The translations under genes were made by a program, and so were the position numbers. The notes below the pieces were generated by a model, which was not told the origin of the DNA, searched no databases, and saw only the letters and a list, made by a program, of their open reading frames with translations. 59,623 nucleotides of DNA from an uncultured bacterium. GTDB taxonomy: Bacteria > Patescibacteriota > Saccharimonadia > Saccharimonadales > Saccharimonadaceae. Below, in pieces: positions 16,417-22,561 of the stretch. The DNA lies in the NCBI GenBank assembly GCA_903952435.1, contig CAJBFN010000005.1, forward strand, positions 1 to 59,623, given 5' to 3'. Position 1 is the stretch's first letter. Each line of letters begins with the position of its first letter.

Positions 16417-16670
16417 CCTAATTTTGCAACAACTTTTTTATAGGCATCAAAATCTTTTGATTCCAAATATTTAAGTAGTTTTTTGCGGGCACCTACCATT
16501 TGCATTAAACCGCGACGAGCCATGAAATCATGCTTGTTAAGTTTAATGTGCTCGGTAATCTCTTTGATGCGAGCCGTCAAAATTGAAGCCTGTGCTTGTG
16601 GGCTACCGACGTCGTTTTTGCTAGTTTGCGTCAAAGCAATAGCTATAGATTTGTTTTCTGCTGTAATCAT
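16404..16670 (-). CDS. rpsO: 30S ribosomal protein uS15
   Basis: An 88-aa protein, the normal uS15 length, with the family core I-x-x-L-T-x-H-I-K-x-N-K-H-D-x-x-x-R-R-G-L-M-Q-M-V-G-A-R-K-K-L-L-K-Y-L. It binds the 16S central domain. The start at 16670 is chosen because residue 1 then matches the family; an upstream ATG at 16730 adds 20 unrelated residues and lies upstream of the promoter. The mRNA appears to have a leader of only about 3 nt. It follows truB and precedes the ABC genes. Confidence 0.95.
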   Translation of the reverse strand: MITAENKSIAIALTQTSKNDVGSPQAQASILTARIKEITEHIKLNKHDFMARRGLMQMVGARKKLLKYLESKDFDAYKKVVAKLGLRK

Positions 16671-16679
16671 CAGGTATGC

Positions 16680-16708
16680 ATTGTAGCAAAGTTTTGCCAA
16701 GGTTTCAA
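16680..16708 (-). promoter_or_regulatory. rpsO promoter with near-zero leader
   Basis: TTGAAA, 17-bp spacer, TACAAT preceded by TGC (extended -10). The -10 ends 9 nt before the rpsO ATG, predicting a leader of 2-4 nt and no Shine-Dalgarno. Confidence 0.75.
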
Positions 16709-16733
16709 CACCTGTTGGCCAGATTGGCAAATT

Positions 16734-17393
16734 TTAGTCAATAATTCCTAAATCTTCTAATTTTTTGGCGTCTTTGACGTCCCAATTTGCGATACTTATT
16801 CGACGCAGCTGACTACAATACGCCCCTGTTGTCAGTGCCTTGCCTATATCTTCAGCCAGAGTTCTAATATATGTACCACTCGAAACATTTGCTATAATCT
16901 TTAATTCTGGATATTTGTAATTAATCACTTCTAATTTATAAATTTTTACTTTTCGGACCGGCATTTCTACAGTTTTACCCGCCCGCGCCATTTTATAAGC
17001 CCGCTGACCGTCAATTTTAATTGCGCTATAAATTGGCGGAGTCTGATCAATTTCACCAATAAATTTAGAAATTACCCTATTCACCTCATCAATTGAAGGA
17101 ACTAAATCTGAAAAATCAACAATTTCACCTTCTGGATCGCCAGTTGTACTAGTTTGGCCCAATCTAATAATAGCTTCGTAAGCTTTGTCTAATTTGCTAT
17201 AAGAGCCGGCATTTTTACACTCACTGCCGATGGCTAATATCATAAGACCTGTCGCAAACGGGTCAAGCGTACCAGTATGGCCAACTTTTACTTTTTTGCC
17301 CTGCTCACGCGATAAAACACGGCGAACACGCGCCACAACGCCAAAGCTAGTCATATTAGCTGGCTTATCAATTAAAATAATTCCGTTTTGCAT
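16734..17393 (-). CDS. truB: tRNA pseudouridine(55) synthase
   Basis: A 219-aa protein beginning N-G-I-I-L-I-D-K-P-A-N-M-T-S. The catalytic Asp is in G-H-T-G-T-L-D-P-F-A-T-G-L-M. Later motifs are P-P-I-Y-S-A-I-K-I-D-G-Q-R-A-Y and S-S-G-T-Y-I-R-T-L. It makes pseudouridine 55 in the tRNA T-loop. It is short for TruB, as no C-terminal PUA extension is visible. The order DHH-like gene, truB, rpsO matches the conserved rbfA-nrnA-truB-rpsO neighbourhood. Confidence 0.95.
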   Translation of the reverse strand: MQNGIILIDKPANMTSFGVVARVRRVLSREQGKKVKVGHTGTLDPFATGLMILAIGSECKNAGSYSKLDKAYEAIIRLGQTSTTGDPEGEIVDFSDLVPSIDEVNRVISKFIGEIDQTPPIYSAIKIDGQRAYKMARAGKTVEMPVRKVKIYKLEVINYKYPELKIIANVSSGTYIRTLAEDIGKALTTGAYCSQLRRISIANWDVKDAKKLEDLGIID

Positions 17394-17400
17394 AACGCCT

Positions 17401-17406
17401 AGTATA
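17401..17406 (-). promoter_or_regulatory. Leaderless -10 box of truB
   Basis: TATACT preceded by TGC, ending 7 nt before the truB ATG. It lies at the extreme 3' side of the DHH-like gene, so truB can be expressed independently. Confidence 0.6.
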
Positions 17407-17420
17407 GCAATTAGTTATCT

Positions 17421-18896
17421 TTATTGGCCAGGAATTTTAAATTGAGCTGGATCGTTATTTATAGGCGTCGGCGCTGGTTGATCCGAGCTGACGGTCACGC
17501 CAAAGTCCGGAGCTGGCGGAGTATCTGAGGTGAAATAATTAGGTATTGGTGGTGGCAATGGTAAATCAATTGATGGACTAGAGACCGGCGCTTCCTGCAA
17601 GGTCGGAATTGACACTGGAGCTGTCGTAGCCGCCGACATAGCCACACCCCTAGCCGCTTCAAGCGCAGCTGCACCGTCATCTTCTGGTGGTAATGTCGAG
17701 ACGCCACTAGTTTCTGTGTCGTTATTCAAAATATCTAGTAATTTAGCACTGGGCTCAGGGGCTATGGTTGATGGTTGAGATATAGCTGGTGATTCGTGTT
17801 CTAAAACACTAACTTCAGCAACTGGACCAAGACTATCAACCAATGATTCTGGCAAAATAGTTTGGTTAACATTAACACCAGAAACATTTCGATCTGACAT
17901 ATTTGAAGATTCGTCCGAAGCCGGGCTCTCTTTACTGTCTAATATAATTTTTGGTGGCTCATACTCCGGTGAAAGCGTAGAAATCTGAACCGGTTCGTTT
18001 GATTCTGGCGCAACTTGCCTTGGCTCGACTTTATCAAGTACATGATCGATCGACAAAACTTCTGATGGCTTAGTTGTAGGCTCGTCAGCGATATCAGCCG
18101 GACCAGAAACGCTAGCTAATGAAGTAATTTGATGCATCTCTTGTAGTTTCGAAGCTATTAATTGCTGGTCAGCACCAGCTGCCATCAGCTGTGCAGCTAA
18201 AGTCATAGTCGAAGCCGAGGTTTTATTATTACTGAATCTTTCAGTCGCAGCGACAATGCCAGTTAAAAGAGCCGTTGAAACTTGCTTATCCAACAGAGGC
18301 TGATCTACTTTCAACAAATCAGATAAACTTGTAACCATTTCACACAAACAACTGCTGCTTGGATCATACCAATCCAAGGTGCCTAAACGGCTAACCTGTT
18401 TACCAGAACTTAAAGTCATAACTGCAACATCGTGCAGTATCTGGCCATGAGCAGCCAAAGCTAAATCTAAATGCTCTTGATTTTCTACACCCAAAGCCAA
18501 AACTAGCTCAACATTATAATCACCTTGACTAAATTGCAGGTCTTTATCCGTAATGACTGTTCGGTATGGCGTAATAAATATCTTTACGACTTCACCATCA
18601 ACCTTGTACCGTAAATGATCGGCCTTTTCTTTATCTAGGGCAATAATAAAATCACGCAAACTATCAATTGTATTTTCAAAAACCTTATCAGGCTCTAAAA
18701 AAGTTATGGCTGGCGGAATCGCGCCGCTAAAAATCGCCGTAGCGTGCTTTCCGACTTTATTCAACAGCATTGTTAATCCTAAAGCCGCCGAAAGATCGTC
18801 AACCGAAGGATTACGGCTAACAGTGACAAGAATATTTGTGACACTTTTTATCTTATCGATTACTTGTTGCTTTTCTTTAATTGGAGCGTCTTGCAT
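17421..18896 (-). CDS. Degenerate DHH-family-like protein with Pro/Ser-rich C-terminal tail
   Basis: A 491-aa protein. The first about 270 residues resemble the DHH phosphoesterase fold of NrnA-type nano-RNases: R-N-P-S-V-D-D-L-S-A-A-L-G-L, S-S-S-C-L-C-E-M-V, and G-I-V-A-A-T-E-R-F-S-N-N-K-T-S. The metal-binding D-x-D and D-H-H motifs are not intact, so catalysis is doubtful. The remaining about 200 residues are low-complexity and rich in Pro, Ser, Glu and Val. Its place upstream of truB-rpsO is where nrnA normally sits. The start at 18896 follows AGGG at 8 nt; a longer frame to 18962 has no such site and crosses the promoter. Confidence 0.65.
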   Translation of the reverse strand: MQDAPIKEKQQVIDKIKSVTNILVTVSRNPSVDDLSAALGLTMLLNKVGKHATAIFSGAIPPAITFLEPDKVFENTIDSLRDFIIALDKEKADHLRYKVDGEVVKIFITPYRTVITDKDLQFSQGDYNVELVLALGVENQEHLDLALAAHGQILHDVAVMTLSSGKQVSRLGTLDWYDPSSSCLCEMVTSLSDLLKVDQPLLDKQVSTALLTGIVAATERFSNNKTSASTMTLAAQLMAAGADQQLIASKLQEMHQITSLASVSGPADIADEPTTKPSEVLSIDHVLDKVEPRQVAPESNEPVQISTLSPEYEPPKIILDSKESPASDESSNMSDRNVSGVNVNQTILPESLVDSLGPVAEVSVLEHESPAISQPSTIAPEPSAKLLDILNNDTETSGVSTLPPEDDGAAALEAARGVAMSAATTAPVSIPTLQEAPVSSPSIDLPLPPPIPNYFTSDTPPAPDFGVTVSSDQPAPTPINNDPAQFKIPGQ

Positions 18897-18937
18897 ATAA
18901 GCTACCCTGCTTTTTATTTTAACTAGATTATGAGGTA

Positions 18938-18967
18938 AATATACCATAAACAGTTTAAGCAAGTCAA
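18938..18967 (-). promoter_or_regulatory. Promoter of the DHH-like gene/truB unit
   Basis: TTGACT, 18-bp spacer, TATATT. It gives a leader of about 35 nt that carries AGGG before the ATG at 18896. Confidence 0.6.
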
Positions 18968-18972
18968 ACGAC

Positions 18973-19112
18973 TAAAACCTGAGCCTCAGAATCACATCGA
19001 AGACTGTGAAATCGATGGTAATCATCGATTTCAGCCGAACGCTCGAGTAGAAGTGTAATGGCACTTCTGCGAGAAGAGTGTGCTGAGATGTGGTTCTGAG
19101 GTTCAGGTTTTA
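18973..19112 (+). ncRNA. Candidate structured RNA, family unassigned
   Basis: A 25-bp closing helix pairs 18974-18998 with 19087-19111 and has no unpaired base. It contains two G-U wobbles, which would be A-C mismatches if read from the minus strand, so the RNA is probably made from the plus strand. Inside are a perfect 10-bp hairpin (GAAATCGATG / CATCGATTTC, 5-nt loop) and a 9-bp hairpin (GTAGAAGTG / CACTTCTGC, one more G-U), giving a three-way junction. The closing helix ends in TTTT. It lies between divergent genes. It does not show the SRP RNA tip motif or tmRNA/RNase P features. A weak TTTAAC-16-TATACC could start it. Confidence 0.55.
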
Positions 19113-19133
19113 ACTTAGGTTTTAGTTTATCTC

Positions 19134-19162
19134 TTTACAACTCTGTAGATTTGCATTATAAT
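19134..19162 (+). promoter_or_regulatory. rpsT promoter
   Basis: TTTACA, 17-bp spacer, TATAAT. It gives a leader of about 40 nt with AAAGAGG before the ATG. It lies downstream of the structured RNA element, so rpsT does not need readthrough from it. Confidence 0.75.
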
Positions 19163-19208
19163 TGCAAGCTGATTATATATATCATTTTAAAGAGGTAAAA
19201 GAACTAAT

Positions 19209-19568
19209 ATGCCAATCATCAAATCCGCTATCAAGCGAGCAAAACAAACTATCAAGCGACGCGAACGAAATGTCGCCACTAAAAAAGACATTAAAGATGC
19301 AACTAAAGCTTTTATTGCTAAGCCAACCGCAGCCAACCTAAGTGTCGCCCAATCAGAACTAGACACAGCTGCTAAAAAAGGCTTGCTAAAAAAGAACACT
19401 GTCGCCCGCCGAAAAAGTCAACTACACAAAATGGCTAAAGCCGCCGGTGTTAAACTTGTTGCCGCTGTCAAAAAAGCCGCTCCTGCAGTTAAGAAAACTG
19501 CTGCTAAAGCGCCTGTCGCTAAAAAAGCTGTTGCTAAAAAGCCAGTTACTAAAAAAGCCGCTAAATAA
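19209..19568 (+). CDS. rpsT: 30S ribosomal protein bS20 with Lys/Ala-rich C-terminal extension
   Basis: A 119-aa protein. Residues 1-85 are ordinary bS20: M-P-I-I-K-S-A-I-K-R-A-K-Q-T, then K-K-G-L-L-K-K-N-T-V-A-R-R-K-S-Q-L. The last about 35 residues are repeats of Lys, Ala, Pro and Val, like a histone H1 or AlgP tail, and are absent from typical bS20 (about 85-90 aa). They probably form a flexible cationic arm that contacts rRNA or DNA. Confidence 0.93.
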   Translation: MPIIKSAIKRAKQTIKRRERNVATKKDIKDATKAFIAKPTAANLSVAQSELDTAAKKGLLKKNTVARRKSQLHKMAKAAGVKLVAAVKKAAPAVKKTAAKAPVAKKAVAKKPVTKKAAK

Positions 19569-19583
19569 TCTAGTAAATTTAAC

Positions 19584-19616
19584 AAAATAGCCTCGCTATT
19601 CGCGAGGTTATTTTAT
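19584..19616. terminator. Bidirectional terminator between rpsT and holA
   Basis: GC-rich hairpin (CCTCGC / GCGAGG) flanked by A-run and T-run, so it can stop both convergent genes. The holA stop codon lies inside its plus-strand T-rich flank. Confidence 0.8.
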
Positions 19617-20516
19617 TAACGAAATTTGCATTAATGCTTTTTCGATTATCAGCCACGGGTCGGCTTTGGATATTTTCATATCATCATCAGCCTTAATAAA
19701 AATATCAATTATCTTTGATGCGTTTTTGCTGCCAACTTTCTTTGCCAGTGAGCCTAATCTTGAGGCCACGAACGGATGTAAAGCAAAATCTTTTTGCATA
19801 TTGTCTGTTTTTTCCGCAGCCGAAGCTACAAAAAGTTGAAAAGCTTGAGAAGATAATAAGGCGAATAAACGATAGCTATCTTCAGTTTTTTCAAGCCTAC
19901 TTAAAATCTGCTTTAATTCTGTTCTGTCTCCGCCCAAGGCGGTCTCTAGTAAATTAAAAACATTTTCAACCGGATTTGGATCGATTATATCTTTGATTAC
20001 ATCTATTGAAATACTGTCGACCAAAGACAGCTTTTTTAAAGCATTAAACAATTGCCACTGATCAACACCAACCCGCTCTACTAAAAACTGAGCACTTTTT
20101 TTATCCAAGTTGAGCCCCATTTTTTCAGCCTCTGTAGTAGCCCATTTTTCGACTGTCACAAAATCCTTATCTGAAAAAGCTGAAAACTCCTTTACAGACG
20201 CCGCTTCTTTTATGGACTTAAAAGTCGTCATTCGTTTGTCAGGCTTGGTCTCTATTAAAACTAAATGAATATCATCAGATATTTTGCCTAGCCAATTACC
20301 AAAATCCGACCAAATAGCTTTATTTTGGCCAAGATCGCGAATCACAACCAGCCTAGCCGAGCTAAACAAACTAACCCCCATCAATAGGTCTGGCAACTGA
20401 GATAATTGTATTTGCGAACCGTCAATTTTTTCAGCCACGCCGTCAAAATTATCAGCAATTTCAGCCAAAGCCCGCTCGATCTCAAATGAATTATCCCCCA
20501 TCAGTAGCGTTATCAT
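19608..20516 (-). CDS. holA: DNA polymerase III delta subunit
   Basis: A 302-aa protein. It begins M-I-T-L-L-M-G-D-N-S-F-E-I-E-R-A-L, has the clamp-loader core motif L-V-V-I-R-D-L near residue 58, and the HolA segment I-I-D-P-N-P-V-E-N-V-F-N-L-L-E-T-A-L-G-G. Delta opens the sliding clamp in the clamp-loader complex. The Walker A motif is absent, as is normal for delta. A TGT-TATAAT box ends 7 nt before the ATG, so the mRNA is probably leaderless. Confidence 0.92.
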   Translation of the reverse strand: MITLLMGDNSFEIERALAEIADNFDGVAEKIDGSQIQLSQLPDLLMGVSLFSSARLVVIRDLGQNKAIWSDFGNWLGKISDDIHLVLIETKPDKRMTTFKSIKEAASVKEFSAFSDKDFVTVEKWATTEAEKMGLNLDKKSAQFLVERVGVDQWQLFNALKKLSLVDSISIDVIKDIIDPNPVENVFNLLETALGGDRTELKQILSRLEKTEDSYRLFALLSSQAFQLFVASAAEKTDNMQKDFALHPFVASRLGSLAKKVGSKNASKIIDIFIKADDDMKISKADPWLIIEKALMQISLIK

Positions 20517-20523
20517 TGGTTAT

Positions 20524-20529
20524 ATTATA
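20524..20529 (-). promoter_or_regulatory. Leaderless extended -10 of holA
   Basis: TGT-TATAAT ending 7 nt before the holA ATG. No good -35 hexamer, in line with an extended -10 promoter. Confidence 0.65.
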
Positions 20530-20566
20530 ACAGGCTATTAACGTAGAGCAGACTTAAGAATGCGAA

Positions 20567-21436
20567 CTAAATTTTTTGGCAAACTGGGCAAATATGCGTA
20601 CCGCGGCCAGCAACTCGAATTTTAACAATTTCGGCGCCACAGCGTGGACAAGCCAAGCCTTCGCGGCAAAAAACGCGCGCAAAATCCATATAACTACCCT
20701 TTTTGCCCTCGGCATTAACATAATTACGATTGGTGCTGCCGCCTTTTTCGATTGATAAATTCATAACTGATCGAACTTCTGTATATAATTTCTTAAACTC
20801 GACGTCAGTTATTGATCCAACTAAACGAGATGGATGAATTGCAGCACCCCACAAAGATTCGTCAGCGTAAATATTACCAACACCAGCAATTACGGCTTGA
20901 TCCAACAAAGCAGCTTTTATAGTGGTACGGCTACGGCGCTTAAAACGACCAATAAATTCATCAACCTTAAAATCAGCTTCTAATGGCTCTGGTCCGACCT
21001 TTTTCATAAAATCAATATTAGGCACCTCAGCTGTCGGCATCAATCTGACCCAGCCAAATTTTCGTTGATCATTAAAATAAAGATGAGATTTATCCGTAAA
21101 CTCAATATTTACCCTGGTAGATTTATCAGGCAACAACCCAACCAAACTGTCGTTAGGATGCCCTGCGCCAAAGCGCGAAGTATTATCAACAAAAACTAAT
21201 TGACCGGTCATTTTTAAATGAATCACTAATGTATAGCTAGTCGATAAATCAATCATCAGCACCTTGGCGCGACGACGAACATCGGTTATTTCAGATTTAA
21301 TCAAGAATGAATCGACATCGGCTTTACTATTGGGAAAACTATGCGCATTATCAGATGCTACAAATTTTATTTTTTTACCAACAATTAATTTATTAAGTCC
21401 GCGCTTAACAGTTTCAACTTCTGGTAATTCCGGCAT
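20567..21436 (-). CDS. mutM: Formamidopyrimidine-DNA glycosylase
   Basis: A 289-aa protein with the catalytic N terminus M-P-E-L-P-E-V-E-T-V (Pro2 after Met removal). The H2TH region contains G-V-G-N-I-Y-A-D-E-S-L-W. An intact C-terminal zinc finger ends the protein (C-x2-C, then C-P-V-C). It excises 8-oxoguanine and other oxidised purines and nicks the DNA. It starts 4 nt after the membrane-anchored gene at 21441-22040, with which it is probably cotranscribed. No Shine-Dalgarno is seen. Confidence 0.96.
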   Translation of the reverse strand: MPELPEVETVKRGLNKLIVGKKIKFVASDNAHSFPNSKADVDSFLIKSEITDVRRRAKVLMIDLSTSYTLVIHLKMTGQLVFVDNTSRFGAGHPNDSLVGLLPDKSTRVNIEFTDKSHLYFNDQRKFGWVRLMPTAEVPNIDFMKKVGPEPLEADFKVDEFIGRFKRRSRTTIKAALLDQAVIAGVGNIYADESLWGAAIHPSRLVGSITDVEFKKLYTEVRSVMNLSIEKGGSTNRNYVNAEGKKGSYMDFARVFCREGLACPRCGAEIVKIRVAGRGTHICPVCQKI

Positions 21437-21440
21437 TAAA

Positions 21441-22040
21441 TTAAAGGCTCTTGCTTAGAATATCTTTGGCATTTGGAATCTGAGCCATAAATAGGCTAAT
21501 CAGCTGATCAGCACTGGCAGATAGCGAACCTTTCGAGCCTGAGCAAGTTGAAGTCCATAACTGTTTTGCCGTATTAGTACCTGCTACAACCGTAAATTCA
21601 TAAACGGATCCCGTGGCACAAATACCGCGGGTATCATTGCTGTCACCAGTTAGTTCATTCCCCTTTGTTAAATTAGCCTTATATAATGCAAAAACAAACT
21701 GCTGGTAAGAATTAATATTGTTATCCAAAGAGACTTTATCAACAACCTGGCCAGTATAACCCTCATACATAGTCAAAGTCCTAGAAGATGAAGTTATTTT
21801 TATTTTATAGGATTTAAAAGATTCACTAGCTACAATTGGACCGCGCGCGCTGAACGTAACGGAATGGTCGGCGTCAGAAGCCAACAAAGCCTCTTTACTA
21901 ATATCAGCCTGAGAAACCGTGCTCGAATCGCCGGTAAAGAAAATCGTCCGCGCTAAAGTCACCAAACCAGCAATAGCAATCGCAACAATGATTAAAATCA
22001 ATGCGATTGGAATAATTCTTGTAAGTTTTAGGTTCGCCAT
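21441..22040 (-). CDS. Membrane-anchored extracytoplasmic protein, unknown function
   Basis: A 199-aa protein. One N-terminal membrane anchor spans about residues 10-35 (I-I-P-I-A-L-I-L-I-I-V-A-I-A-I-A-G-L), without a lipobox. The rest is Ser/Thr-rich and beta-prone, probably outside the cell, with two Cys (R-G-I-C and S-T-C-S) that could form a disulphide. It has one of the clearest promoters in the window, and the mRNA would begin at the ATG. mutM follows 4 nt downstream. I do not recognise the family. Confidence 0.75.
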   Translation of the reverse strand: MANLKLTRIIPIALILIIVAIAIAGLVTLARTIFFTGDSSTVSQADISKEALLASDADHSVTFSARGPIVASESFKSYKIKITSSSRTLTMYEGYTGQVVDKVSLDNNINSYQQFVFALYKANLTKGNELTGDSNDTRGICATGSVYEFTVVAGTNTAKQLWTSTCSGSKGSLSASADQLISLFMAQIPNAKDILSKSL

Positions 22041-22046
22041 AAATAT

Positions 22047-22075
22047 ATTATATTATTAAATGGCAGTAGAGTCAA
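22047..22075 (-). promoter_or_regulatory. Consensus leaderless promoter of the 22040 gene
   Basis: TTGACT, 17-bp spacer, TATAAT, then 6 nt and the ATG. With the usual 7-nt spacing the transcript begins at the A of the ATG. Confidence 0.85.
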
Positions 22076-22108
22076 CCTTAAGATTCCGACTTAACACCTA
22101 TAAAAAGA

Positions 22109-22561
22109 TTATTTCGACTTTACGCCGGTACTACCAAAACCAACGTCGCCCCTTTTTGTCTGGCTCAAAGAATCAGCAGTCTCCCAATCAACTTTTTCAT
22201 ATTTAGCTATAATCATTTGGGCAATCCTCATGCCAGGCTCAACAGTAAATGGCTGGTCGCTAATATTAACCACCAAAGCGCAAACCTCACCCCTATAATC
22301 ACAATCTATTGTTCCAATTCCATTGATCATCGTTATGCCGTTTTTAATACTCAAACCACTACGAGCCCTTATTTGGGCCTCATAGCCGACTGGTAGTTCA
22401 AGCGAGAATCCAGTTGACACCATTAACCTTTGCAGCGGCTGAATTATCATAGGCTCATCGATACAAGCATGCAGATCCATCCCGGCGGCATGTTCAGTCT
22501 GATAGGCCGGCAAAATAGCCTTTGGGTTAAGTCTTTTGATTTTTACCTTCAAATTACTCAT
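22109..22561 (-). CDS. dut: dUTP diphosphatase
   Basis: A 150-aa protein with all five trimeric dUTPase motifs: A-G-M-D-L-H-A, R-S-G-L, G-I-G-T-I-D-C-D-Y-R-G-E-V, R-I-A-Q-M-I, and the C-terminal R-G-D-V-G-F-G-S-T-G. It hydrolyses dUTP, supplying dUMP and keeping uracil out of DNA. The ATG follows directly after the polA stop codon, so the two are translationally coupled. Confidence 0.97.
   Translation of the reverse strand: MSNLKVKIKRLNPKAILPAYQTEHAAGMDLHACIDEPMIIQPLQRLMVSTGFSLELPVGYEAQIRARSGLSIKNGITMINGIGTIDCDYRGEVCALVVNISDQPFTVEPGMRIAQMIIAKYEKVDWETADSLSQTKRGDVGFGSTGVKSK

Noticed and set aside
18973-19112. The inverted repeat as a simple bidirectional terminator
   Set aside because: It lies between divergent, not convergent, genes, is far larger than a terminator and has two internal hairpins.
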